A stretch of DNA of 64,000 nt from positions 1,031,420 through 1,095,419 of the forward strand of contig JAJEKB010020956.1 in the NCBI GenBank assembly GCA_022393335.1, given 5' to 3'. Origin of the DNA: Macrotrachela quadricornifera. Lineage: Eukaryota; Rotifera; Eurotatoria; Philodinida; Philodinidae. Position numbers and translations under genes: made by a program. Below, in pieces: positions 47,803 through 58,729 of this stretch. Each line of letters begins with the position of its first letter. Position 1 is the first letter of the stretch. Under the pieces are notes generated by a model. That model was not told where the DNA came from and did not search any database. It saw only the letters and a list, made by a program, of their open reading frames with translations.

Positions 47803-48408
47803 TCGCGTACAACGTGGAATGAATAAAATTGTTCAATTTTAATAGAAATAGAGTTCTGACAGCAAACATGATGAAATGGGAAGGACAAAGTCGAATTCCG
47901 ACAAGGTACCGTTTTGTCCTCTTACATATTGTTAGCGATGACGAGCGTCCTCGCCATCGTTTCTCTTTCTTCTCCATAGTACATCACTTTTAGAGACATT
48001 CTTTCTTTTTCTCACTTACATTGTGTTTTGTGCTTTTTCGCGGCATGTTCTGTTTTTCGAGAAAGAATGTTATCTTTGATACCATTCTTTCTCTCTCTTT
48101 CGTTTTCTTATATGATTTGGTGCTTGTTCGTTTTTGGAGTCAGTTCTTCTTGTTTGTTTGTCGAGTCTTTTTCTTGTTCTTTTTTTCTTTTTTCAAATAC
48201 ATTCATTACGGTGCAGTTTCTCTCTCTCTCTTTAGACAGGGCTCAGTTCACTTCTCAGAGAGAGCTCACATATGTCCCCCTCTTTTCTTTCATTGATTTT
48301 CTCAACAGTCCTCTCTTTATTTTCCTATACATTCCCACTTCCTCTAATTTAATATCTTGTGATGATAAAGTACTTTTAAATTTAAAATATATTCTTACTC
48401 AAGATCAC
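47803..48408. other. Pyrimidine-rich spacer
   Basis: Strong T/C bias from about 47995 to 48330, with TTTCTTTCTTTTTCTC and CTCTCTCTCTTT runs. The open frames there (48021-48459) are low-complexity Phe/Ser/Leu strings and are not called as genes. Confidence 0.5.
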
Positions 48409-48412
48409 TTAA

Positions 48413-49176
48413 CTCTTTCACGGCGATGGGGTCCACAGGTAGACTCCACTATATTATAACAAGAAACTTAATAGAAAAACACTTTTCTTCCTTATATTCT
48501 TAGACAGAAAAGCACACGTAAGATTTCATCTACTCTACCTTCGCTATTTTTAAAATCATTTATTACATAGCGTGATGCTTCTAGTCAAAACAATCAAGAC
48601 AAAAAAGTTTCTACAATTAAAACAGAAAGTAATGAAAAAAAGAGTATGTACCTATGTATGATGAAGTCATATAATAGCGACGGCAGTGAAAGAAGTCACA
48701 ACAGCATCTAATAGAGTCAAAGATAATGTTACGAAAAGAATATAAAAGAAAAAACTTGAAATTTTGTTTCTTTATTTCGTTCATACTCTAACACATGTAT
48801 CAGAGACAAAAGAAACTTGAGCAACTATTTAGTTCGACGTAGGGCCCACACAAAGGGTCAGATTTTGGGGGGTACACCGCGATATTTGCAACAGAAATCC
48901 CTTAGAAAAACGTAAAAATTTGACAAAATTTTCTTTTGCTGAAAAATTTTGATTTTTGTGGACAGTGCACATCCCCCCTAAACCGCCCCCCCCCCTCTCG
49001 CGAGGGTGCTGGTTTGACGTGAAAGAAAAACTCCTGTGCGATGATACAAACAAAGCGAAAAACAAATAGCTGCATATACCGAAAGTATCATTGAGCACAT
49101 TTACGGAGCGTGGACATGCATGATAACTAATATGTTGAAGCTATTCTTCTCGAAAAACAGAATCGCCGTGAAAGAG
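48413..49176. mobile_element. piggyBac-like MITE, 764 bp, TTAA target duplication
   Basis: TTAA at 48409-48412 and 49177-49180 flank inverted ends CTCTTTCACGGCGAT and ATCGCCGTGAAAGAG. TTAA duplications with CYCTTT-type ends are usual in piggyBac families. No transposase is present. An internal segment at 48840-49020 is unusually G/C-rich, with homopolymer runs of G and C. Confidence 0.75.
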
Positions 49177-49180
49177 TTAA

Positions 49181-49807
49181 CATAGTCAGATGCTCGAATT
49201 TCACCATGTTTTCAATGCAAATTACGACCTTGCTCAAATACATTGAATATGTGAGAAAACGCAGTATTTTTAATAATTAAGTGTTTATAGGTATTAATCT
49301 AGTGGGAATATCCTACAGTGTCAATGTGAATAAATAATCATCAGATAAATGTTTCGTCAAACATCCTTTTTACTAAGCGCACATTTCGTTTTGCTTTCTA
49401 TTGTGCATGTATAGTTGTTGCTTTTGATTTTGAAAATGGATGTAAGTCTGTCGAATGAATTTTTGACGCTATGAACAAGATTAGTCATTAATACAGCACG
49501 ATTTCCTTTTTTTTGCTTATTAGAGCAATTTAAGAATTAAAATAGTAGTTGCCCTGATCATCGATTGGAAATTTTGTGTTTATCACGCTTGTGAGTCATT
49601 ATCAAACAAAATCAAAAATTTCTTTTCATTCAGTATCAGTTATCAACGTGTTCTTTTATCATGAAGTAGAAGAGACAAAACCCATATATTATCAGAAAAA
49701 AAATCTTATGTTGGTTTGAAAGTCGGAGTGACATTATTCTTATGACAATATTGACACGGTGGCGTGTTTTTTAATAAGAGTAAAGAAATCTCACATCTAT
49801 CTTCAAC
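49181..49807. other. Upstream region of the GTPase gene
   Basis: About 630 bp without ORFs or repeats. A promoter is expected here; no specific element was recognised. Confidence 0.4.
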
Positions 49808-51538
49808 ATGCATCTACATCGATATATGACCATTTTCGTCGCTTTTCTTGGTATTATTCAAGTTCATAGTGATCATACAGCTGTACTAAATAATATAAAA
49901 ATGTTAATTGAAGCGGCTAAGCAAGCAAAGAATATTTGGGATTATGTGAAAGATCTTCCACCTACATTGAGTGATTACTTAACAGGACCATTTTCAGGAA
50001 AGAATAATATATTAGAAAAACCGGTTAGTTCCTATGATTTTGTCGTTGATTTAACTCGACCAACAGATATATTTGGTAAATTAAAATCGTATCCCTTGTT
50101 CTATCCCAGGGGCAAAGACTCTTACGATAAAAAAATTCAAGATGATCAAAAGGCTATCGCTCGTTTTGTTGTTAACGTTGTTGGTCGATATAATGTTGGG
50201 AAAACTTTTATCTTACGCCTCTTAGCCAACATCAATCTGGCCCATTCCTTCACTGAGCGTACCAATGGTTTAAGCGTTGCATTACCATTATTATCAGATA
50301 CAGACAATACTCCACTAGCATTGATCGACACTGCTGGTACACGAACTCCAGTAGAATACACTGATGAATCATTCAAAGATCGATCCTATGAACGACAAGT
50401 TAGGTATTCATTCATTCAAGAAGTAGCAATCAGTTCATCCGATATTTTCGTTTGTATTGTCAATCAATTAACTTTAGATGATCAACTATATTTGAAGACT
50501 TTGTACAATAGATTACTAGTAAGTAACAACTAGTTCTTCAGACCAACTATCACTTTCTAAATTTGGCCTTTATTCTCTTTTTAGGAGAATGGTTTAACCC
50601 CTATTGATATTCAACAACGTCTTCTACTCGTTCACAATTATTTTAACTTACATACAGTTGCTGAAGTTGAAGTGACTGAGAAGCATGAATTAGAAAAACT
50701 GTTTGGAGCACGAAAGCAACCACAAGGATTTTGGTTGAGTAAACAATTCAAACATTTTGTTATTGCTCACGTTGATAGCGAAGCTGGAAGAAAATACAAT
50801 GATCTTTCTATTGAATTGATTCGAACGATGATTAAAGGAGCGAATGCTGCTAAACATAATGATGTTCTTGGTACAATTATTGACAGAATTGAGATTTTAC
50901 TGGGCAAAGTTCTCGTTGAAGAAGCTTCTGTGACAACTAATGTTGATGTCAAAGACTCTCAAAAAGGCTTTTTAGGAAATCTAGCATCTGGAATTAAGGC
51001 ATTGATCTCATCTAATCGAGAGAAACCGATCAAAGTGTTACCTCAACGTCGGGTTAATGTAAAACTTGAAGTGCAACAATTGGCCGTGGACAAAGGAGAG
51101 CCACTATGGTTTATTTGTCCGAAATCATCTTTAGCTGAAAACATAAGTCTATCGAAAAATTTGAAATTTGCTGAAGACGGATCAGTGCATATCGATTATT
51201 CGTCACGTTTTGTTCCTGGAGTGAAAGTTTTTCGATTTGAAGATGGCGATATTCAAATAGCAGTCGAATGTCCATCGTGTGAAAATTCTTACACAGTGAC
51301 GACACGTGGTGGTTCAGTGATCATTCAAGGAGAAAAATCCATGGATACAATCAAAAATTCCGAAGTCTATTTAGATACTCATCAAGTGGGTGGATTTGAA
51401 ATCGAAGTACCTATCTCTATAATGGAAAAGAATTATGCTTATGACATTCGAAAAAAAGCTATCAAGAATTTTTATCACAATGGGGTCATCATACTCACAG
51501 TAAAAAGTCTTGACAATGATGATTATGAGGATTTGTAA
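49808..51538 (+). CDS. Signal-peptide GTPase with Hsp20-like C-terminal domain
   Basis: The function is unknown; it binds and probably hydrolyses GTP. Exon 1 is 49808-50518 and exon 2 is 50585-51538, joined across a 66 bp GT..AG intron in phase 0 (1665 nt, 554 residues). Residues 1 to about 21 are a signal peptide (MTIFVAFLGIIQVHS). A G1 P-loop GRYNVGKT is at 126-133, a T-containing switch (ERTNG) follows, and G3 is DTAG at 174-177. The canonical NKxD is absent; LLLVHNYFN (250-258) sits where G4 is expected. After a helical middle region, residues about 451-544 form a beta-rich domain (KVFRFEDGDIQIAVE, SVIIQGEK, GGFEIEVPIS, NGVIILTVK) reminiscent of the alpha-crystallin/Hsp20 fold. The tail is acidic. 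A GTPase behind a signal peptide is unusual. The Hsp20 assignment is from pattern only. Confidence 0.85.
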
Positions 51539-51841
51539 TCCAAGTTCATAAATGATAACACGAACCGTACTTTTTTTGTGGAACTCACATATAAAAATGT
51601 GACTGTAAGTTATAAGTCGAAGTTTTCTGGTCCCTTCCCCTCCCCTTACAAACAAGTACAATACAGAAATTGGTTATTATGTTTATATGTGAGTTCCACA
51701 TTTTAGCCCTAAAGGGACTGCGCTGACAAGCTTTTTATGTATTTTTTTTTATTTTTTAATTGAAAAAGGCTTTAAATATAATTAATTGGGTGTTAGATCT
51801 TTCATTTTATGCTGACTATTTTCTTCGAAATAAAGACAATC
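51539..51841. other. 3' flank of the GTPase gene
   Basis: About 300 bp containing TTTGTGGAACTCACATATAA near 51575 and its inverse TATATGTGAGTTCCACA near 51685, a short inverted pair about 110 bp apart. The function is unknown; it could be another small foldback. Confidence 0.45.
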
Positions 51842-52190
51842 CTACCCACGAAAACAATTTTCTGAAAAAAAACCCTGAAACCGCGGTTTGGCACGTGTTT
51901 ATATACATGTAGATCACCTGATTCATAGAACTGAGTCAGGACACGCAGGTTCAAGTGAACTTCTACAAAACTCAGGTGGCTTGTCCTTCGAAAGACTGTG
52001 CAGTAAACTTCTAAAAGTTCCATTATAAATATCTTACGTCACTTTTCCGTGACTAAGACCTGAAACATATTTTATAAAAATATCTTCGGAATGCGAGGGC
52101 ATGATATATCCTTGGTCTTTGCGCATTCCATTTGTATTTCAAAAACCGCGGTATGTCACGGTTTTACTGGAAATTTTTTTTCGTAGGTAG
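51842..52190. mobile_element. Small MITE, about 350 bp
   Basis: The inverted ends are CTACCCACGAAAA at the left and TTTTCGTAGGTAG at the right, followed inward by matching AAACCGCGGTTT and AACCGCGGTA blocks. No ORF; no clear target duplication. Confidence 0.65.
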
Positions 52191-52486
52191 CCTTTTCTAA
52201 CTATGATCAGGATTCTTATTCTCAGATGGATGATTTCAGCCTCCATATCCATGCGTAAGGATATATCAAACATGAAAGTAACATGCTCACCAGAATGACT
52301 CGCGTCGAACTGGACAGTTCCAGAGAAACTCTATTAATGAAATGGTCACATAAAAAAAATGATCTCCTTGTTCAAAGATATCTTTCAGGATTTGCTTTTC
52401 TGAAACAGGATCTTCCTTGACATTTTAAAAATTTCCTATAATATAATACAATTTTATATAGTATGAAATGTTCGACTATAACCTCA

Positions 52487-52995
52487 AAATCTATATATAA
52501 AGAAAAAAGCTTGTTTGTTTGTCTGTCTGTTTGGTCTTCATGCATTTGGACAGGGTACGAGCAAATGCAATGAAATTTTGCATTGAATATCCTTTCGACC
52601 TAAAGTTTTCATCTTAAGGTGGATATTTGCCCCCTCCTATTATTGACTTTACTATAATAAATGTCGTTTTCAGAGAATTTATGCGTATTATTGTTTTCTC
52701 AATAATTCAAGAACGAAATTATATAAAATGATGTGCTTTTTGCGATTGATCCACGACATTTTAGGATAATCGAAAGACAACGAATAGAATGTATAAGATG
52801 AAGGGCAACCGTATAACTGAAAATATCCATCGAATAAACAAAGTAAAAAGTGAGATAAAATTCTATTATTCATAACTCATAATCTATATATATATATATA
52901 AAGAAGTTGTGTCTATTTGTCTGGCCGTCTTTTTATGCATTTGGACACCGCACGACCTAGCAGTACCAAACTTTTCATGGCATACTCTGAGGACC
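52487..52995 (+). repeat. Direct repeat of a TCTATATATA-GTTTGTCTGTC motif
   Basis: AATCTATATATAAAGAAAAA with GTTTGTTTGTCTGTCTGT and ATGCATTTGGACAGGGTACG at 52488-52560 recurs about 395 bp later as AATCTATATATATATATATA, TATTTGTCTGGCCGTC and ATGCATTTGGACACCGCACG (52880-52955). Such TCTATATATA starts resemble Helitron 5' ends, but no CTRR-hairpin end was found. Confidence 0.5.
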
Positions 52996-53718
52996 CGAGG
53001 AAGATCGGCAGGGGATCAAGATGACCGGCGAGAGGGTTGGGCTGAAATTTCACACAGATTATGATACATTGCAATTTTTTCGAATCTTTCACAAATTTTG
53101 GAAGATTTGCTGCCGATATTAGGATATTCACCTCTGAGTGGCACTTTTTTTACACTGGATGTTGATATAAAACATGGCAATATGCATAAGTTAAGAGAAA
53201 GGCAGTCATATCCCCACATTATTTGCTGAATTATCCGATTTAAAAATGAATGTAAATGTATGTACGGCGGGACATGTATTAATAATAGATGAAAAAGTCT
53301 TAAGCAAACCTTCTATACATCTTCTGTCATTTTTAAACATGGTAAGTTTCCACTATGGAGATTTCTCGAGTGACGCCGAGTATTACCGCTAATTACTAAT
53401 AAACAAAGGTGATAAGTTACAGTGATATACACAACTATGTAATAAATGAATGATGGATCATAGCTAAGAGAGTCAGCAAGGAATATTAAACAAAATAATA
53501 CATTCATCATTTAATTAATTGTGTGGACAATTAATAATTGACTTTACATGTGTAAACAATCACGAGAACAATTATACAAACTCATTTTAGTTCCATATTT
53601 TTAGACTATGCATTGAGCGTTAACACATTTCACACATTTTGTCAATTTCTGCTTTTTATTTCAACTCCGCACAATGAAAGTTACGAGAGCAGTCAACTCA
53701 AAAGCCCATAGTTTTCTA
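52996..53718. other. Intergenic
   Basis: Nothing beyond the repeat tail. Frames at 53016-53219 and 53313-53510 have no protein-like features. Confidence 0.35.
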
Positions 53719-53950
53719 CTAGATATCCCATCCATTGTTCTTTAACCATTTCTTTTCAGCATTCGTCAATTGTTTTGAGCTATGCTTCCATTCACCATTG
53801 ATGTACAGTGCTTCACCAGTGTTAAAATGAGCATGAATATAACGATCATAAGACTCTGGATTAGCCGGATCGATACGTATAATGGTAGTAGGAGCTCTAC
53901 CCTGACGTATATCTTGATTCATTTGATATACACTGGCTGTGTGAATGATG
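53719..53950 (-). CDS. Terminal exon resembling the C-terminal module of bacterial polymorphic toxins
   Basis: The exon follows a TATTTTAG acceptor and runs 77 codons to its stop (phase 1 at the splice). It contains RYIHAHFNTGEALYINGEWK followed by an SSKQLTNAEKKWLKNNGWDI ending. The pattern H-x-HF-x-x-G-x-AL-x-x-x-G-x-WKH ... LT-x-x-x-K-x-WL-x-x-x-GW recalls a small domain that I associate with the C-termini of bacterial polymorphic-toxin or related secreted proteins. The resemblance is from memory of the general pattern and needs a profile search. No upstream exon could be identified in 53951-55194, so the gene may be partial. The exon is intact. Horizontal acquisition is inferred, supported only by the match type and a bounding spliceosomal acceptor. 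Confidence 0.5.
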
Positions 53951-55194
53951 CTAAAATAATAAAGAAAATCATCATATAACTCTACTATCTACACGAACAT
54001 TTTTATGTCGAGTTCATCTAGAATTCGACACCCTCTCATTTGAAATGTCTCACTAGCAAAAAATATGTTTTGTGACAGAATCTCCATTGGTTTAACACTA
54101 AGATATTTGTACATAATTCAAATAGCCTGTTATCTTCAAAAACTGATGTTTAATGAAAAATTTTTTATTGATACAATAAAACGGCAAGAAAAGTGACACT
54201 TAACAAATTCAACCGAAGTTTCTTATAAATGAAAGAATTTAATATATAATACCGGTTAATAAACGCTACATCGTACGCGACTGATCAACTTCGAAACGCT
54301 CTATTTTCACTCTGGTAATTTTGATAGAAATGATACTAGTGATTAGTGTTCCTTGTAGTTTAAAGCGACAAACGAGACATTATTCTGATTTATATTCTTG
54401 GAAAAACGAAGCAAGAGCTTGACTTTTCTTCTTCGCATACATGCGATGAGTGTGTGATACGGCAAACACTTACGTGAAACTTGCGTAGATACATAAAATA
54501 ACAAAACCCAATCGAGTTGATGTCTACATGATTTTTTGAAGAATATGTATAGTTGCTAAAATGAATACTAACTTGCTTAACGCTGCAATTGTTTTTATAG
54601 GCAATGAAACATCTAAGCTCACATGAAGGATATCAAAATAAAATATCGATTTTCATCGTTTTATCGGGGAAAGTGAAGAAGAAATCAATGCTTTAATTAT
54701 TGAAAGCCTTGGTCTTAGGTGTTAATCTACATAGTTGTCCTGTTATTAATTTTGATCTCTTATTCATATATTTCAGCGAAAAAAAATGAAAAATGATACT
54801 GTATATTTCTGGTATCTTTTGAATAAAATTTTCTAGGATTTCTTTCTCACATAGAATAGTGAAAGATTTCACAGTGACGATTTGAATCTCAAATGAAAAC
54901 ATCTTTCCATCAAGCTTGGTGACAACTATGTGATTCAATAGAAAAAAAACCATTTTCTTTTACTTTCTGTCATTTGCATGGCAGATGAAATAGAAATATA
55001 TGGACTTTCACCTTATAAAAAAATGTGAGTAATACATACACTCATCCATTGTCCTCTGGCTAAAGAGAATCTTTTTGCTTAACTACGGAACAAAGTTGTA
55101 TTAAAAAAGAAACATTTTTTACCAACATCAGTATCTTTGTTGCAACCAACATTTCTTCTGCTCATATTTCTGCATCACTACGATTCAGAGTACA
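53951..55194. other. Intergenic, no exon identified
   Basis: Upstream exons of the minus-strand gene at 53719 and the promoter of the dead gene at 55195 may lie here. I found no splice-consistent coding segment. The open minus frame at 54693-54953 is AT-biased and unconvincing. Confidence 0.35.
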
Positions 55195-55729
55195 ATGGAT
55201 GAAGTACCAACTACTCGTTTTCTTGATGTTAATGATGAACCATAACGACGCCTGACACCTATCAAAGGTTACGAAAAAAAAGATTTGGTTTCGTTTGGGC
55301 AGCAACAGGTAATTGTGATATTCCTCTTGAAGGATTGAATGCCAATGAACGTGCTGCAATATATCTCTATACTATGGAATGTATATAAAAGCCGATATTA
55401 GTCATGAATATTTGTACGGAAAAAAATTTGTCTGGTGGGGAGTATCCTCATGTACTACTTTATTAAATGTTTTAGAAGGCGAACAATTTCTTGGGAAAAC
55501 ACAAACACGAACTTTATTTATTATTGAATGTTTCAATGGAAAAAATATTCAAAAACATTCTCAATTTCCAACGGAAAATGAAGTCTTGTTATTACCTTGT
55601 AGTTATTTCGAAGTTTCAAGTGTGCTTAATCAAGGATATGGATTGCATATTGTTCAGCTGAAACAAATCCAACCGCCAGTGACATTAATTCACCTACCGT
55701 CATCTGCTATAGCCTCAATAATATCATAG
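55195..55729 (+). pseudogene. ADP-ribosyltransferase gene C, lacking its arginine motif
   Basis: A short bdelloid-type arginine ADP-ribosyltransferase without TPRs. The N-terminus reads MDEVPTTRFLDVNDEP, then an in-frame TAA, then RRLTPIKGYEKKDLVS. A frameshift follows, and after LNANERAAIYLYTME the sequence jumps directly to KADISHEYLYGKKFVWWGVS. Some 60 residues that should carry the catalytic Arg are missing. The remaining catalytic half is intact: WWGVSSCTT (S-x-T) and TENEVLLLP (E-x-E). The gene is followed within 25 bp by the decayed propeller gene at 55752. It could not make an active enzyme. Confidence 0.75.
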
Positions 55730-55751
55730 AAGGCAAACCAACGCTCATTTT

Positions 55752-56420
55752 ATGGCTGCTAATGATGAATATTTACTTTTTCCTGATATAGATCATTTTT
55801 TATTAATTGACAAACAAGGACAGGAAAAATGACGTATTGAACGAAATATTAACGTGCGTGATATTTGTTGGTCAGCATATTTAGATCAATTTCTTATCTT
55901 AACGGGTTTTCCAAGTTCTCTTCATTCTTTAAATATAACTTCTGGTAAAGCTCATCCACTTAAGGAAGTCAAATAATTCGATCAAACGATACAAAGTTGT
56001 ACATGTCAGAATGAAATACCGATGATATGTTCGGCGAAGGAAGATGACGAAGTTGTGATCGAAGAATATAGGCTTTCAACTTAGCAGTTGAAACGAACCT
56101 TTCAGTCACCAATATCCTGTGAAATAAATCAAGGAATTCATCGAATACAATTCAGTCATAATGGCTCTCGTTTTGAAGTTCTTCTCATCGAAGGAGATCG
56201 TCTTGATTATCACTGGTGGTTTCAACTCCATCATCCAAATAACATGAACATACGTGAAACACATGAATTCTTTTTGTTTGGCTCTGATGGTTGTTTGAAG
56301 GAAACAGTGGACTATCTAGTTAATGAGAAACTCCTTATCTCAGCAGCTTCCATCGGTGCTGAATGCCTTGTAATCAGCACAGACAGATCTGGGAAACTGC
56401 ATTTTTGCCGTTATAACTAA
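55752..56420 (+). pseudogene. Propeller-type (WD40/NHL-like) protein gene with three in-frame stops
   Basis: One continuous reading frame of 222 codons starts MAANDEYLLFPDIDHFLLID and ends SGKLHFCRYN, interrupted only by TGA (after DKQGQEK), TAA (after HPLKEVK) and TAG (after YRLST). There is no frameshift. Repeating strand patterns such as RDICWSAYLDQFLILTGFPS and GIHRIQFSHNGSRFEVLLIE are typical of the propeller half of bdelloid B-box/propeller proteins. The upstream B-box part was not found. Point mutations alone explain its death, so decay is recent. Confidence 0.7.
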
Positions 56421-56539
56421 TGTAGAAGCGGACGGTCGTTTGTAGACACTTTTTTTCTTCGATAATAAAAACCATGTACTCTTCTCGCTCTGTTTGTTAC
56501 AACAATGAAAAAATAAAAGAGGATGACGAGTTAAGTAGA

Positions 56540-56760
56540 AACAATTGCTAAGTCTTCGTCATCCAATGATCAACGCTTTCATCTAGATTTGTCAACAACT
56601 CAATTAGTCCGTTTAGTTGATGCTAATAGGTCCTATCATAATACACTTCTTCCAAGGAAAATCTGCCAGAACTGACTGATAGTATAAAATCATTTGATGA
56701 TCTAACTAATCAATACAAAGTGTTCTTTATTTCACTATTCAATCAAATAAAACATATTTG
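56540..56760 (+). pseudogene. Coding-like fragments of an unknown gene
   Basis: Two stretches in different plus-strand frames look like protein against the AT-rich background: HLDLSTTQLVRLVDANRSYH at about 56580-56640 and ELTDSIKSFDDLTNQYKVFF at about 56670-56730. No family was recognised. They may be a remnant of the B-box/coiled-coil part of the neighbouring propeller-type genes. Confidence 0.35.
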
Positions 56761-56866
56761 ATCCATTCATATCTGTCATTAAAGAGTATCTCATAAGACG
56801 ATTTACAAAACCAATGATTGACCATGGTCATCATGTATTGAATTCCTTGATTTTCGCTCTCATCCA

Positions 56867-57900
56867 CTAAATCCCATAGTAAACGAGTGAAAAAAGTTTC
56901 GAATGGCATCTATTGGTTGATATGATGACTGTGATGTTATTTATTCCTGCTCTCGAGGTATTGACTCTTTCTTCTTCTTGGTTTTGAGAGATCTTTATTA
57001 ATAAAGACTTCCTGTAATTTTGATGCCAAAACTGTTTAGTTTGAAAATCAATTAATTGTTCTTTCTCCTGTTGATTTCTTTTAGATCGAATGAAGCTAAT
57101 CAGAATGAAATAAAGTTTTTCAAAAGAGGCATATGCCTCCATAAATCGAGGATTACAAGTAGATAATTAATCTATAATATTGAATTTTTTCCATTTAAAA
57201 GAACAAAAAACAACATTCTGTCAATGATGTTTATTTGCACATTGTACAGAAAGATGAAAATATTTTTTTACTACGCTCGCTTTTATCGACTAAGTTTAAT
57301 TTGAATGTTAAGTTCTTGTCAGAAAGTTCAAAAACAGGAGGAGAAAGACATGAGGTTTGTGAGCACTGTCACTTTCCATAGACTTGATTATCGGTTCATA
57401 AACAACTAATAATTCTTTTCCGAAGTAAGATCCACTTGTGAGCTGTATGAATTTCTGATTTCATTGATTATCCCATTGTTGAGCAAGATATTGTTTCATT
57501 TTACTGTCAACAATGATAAAGAATGAACATTTTCATTCACCTTCAATAATAAAAAAAAAACTTCTTTACTCAATAATTTCGATAACACATCGTGTAAGTT
57601 TATCAGCTTTAATCGTACATTTTCTCATGGTGATCAGAGCTTCATTAATTAATTTTAAATTAAGTATACTGGTAATCACTTGAAAATGAACATATAGTGC
57701 TTGAAACGTCATCTAAAGATAAAAGAATAAAATAATTAGATACAATATTCACTCACTACCTCATTGTTATTGATCAAGTTCTTTATCGTAATCTTCATGT
57801 TCATCTTCAGATTCTTAATTTGAATGTTTCTCTTTCGAACTAGTTTGTTTCTCAGTTGCACTTATTATTCTTTTGTGTGGAATGATGAACGAGGAGATGA
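56867..57900 (-). pseudogene. Decayed multi-exon gene of unknown family
   Basis: From the high end: a stretch QLRNKLVRKRNIQIKNLK near 57770-57835 reaches a GTAGTGAG donor; after a TCTTTAG acceptor the frame MTFQALYVHFQVITSILNLK continues to a stop near 57570. Further down, KFIQLTSGSYFGKELLVVYE near 57400-57460 follows one in-frame TGA. An open frame at 57142-56867 includes LIDFQTKQFWHQNYRKSLLI. The pieces are plausible exons of one gene, but stops and missing joins suggest decay. I do not recognise it. Confidence 0.4.
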
Positions 57901-58729
57901 AATCTGTAATTGAAATATGACAATTATTTTACGAAGCGAAAGTTTAATGTACAACGGATAAGATCGATTAATTGAGAATTGTAAGAGAAGAAAAAGAGCT
58001 ACAATAGTATTGGTTAACCATGCTCAGTGGATTTAAGATGAGTTTGTTTCCGTAATTTTAATAAAATTCTCCTCTATTTAAGAGAGTAGACATCATTTTA
58101 CTCTAGTTGTTGTTTTTTTCCCTTTTTCTTAATCATGAAACGAATCTTTCCACGAGATATTTTAAATGATTCCATTAGATAAAAAGTTATTTCTATTGAA
58201 AGAAAAAATAAGGACGTCTAATGGAGAATGATCAAATGTCACCAAATACAGCTATTTATCCCATTGTTAAGATTGGTAAAAATCAACATATTTTTACTGA
58301 CTGAGAGAGAATGAAGTGCTTTCTTCCTTGACTTTTATTGGAATTTTAGCTTGGAAAATATTTTTTCACAAACATTACCAAACAATGAGATGAATTGTGC
58401 TTTTCAATTATTGTGGAAACAGTTGTGATCGTGTGCTTTACTTTGACTCACATGAATTCTATTTGAAAGTATTTTTTCTTTTTCTGTTTCACAAATGTGC
58501 TCAGTTACTTTTTGCTTCGGGCCTACCGATCCCACACCATTCTTTCACAATCGTCACTGTACATTGAGAGAATATTCCGTCGGATTCGGTAAAGTTTAAT
58601 TATCATACATATGGAATTTTACAGATCCGAGAATAGATGGTAGATTGTACACTAAGTGTTAGGCAATGCTGATATTTTGTGAATAATTTCATCGTAGCAT
58701 TAGGAAATATTTCTTTGGTTTTAATGTAG
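57901..58729. other. Intergenic upstream of ADP-ribosyltransferase gene B
   Basis: A first exon of gene B is expected here, because the exon at 58730 begins after an acceptor; none could be identified. Nothing else was seen. Confidence 0.4.

Noticed and set aside
48021..48459. Two overlapping plus-strand ORFs of 91 and 143 codons
   Set aside because: They lie in a T/C-biased tract; the predicted residues are low-complexity Phe, Ser and Leu, overlap each other and run into the MITE.
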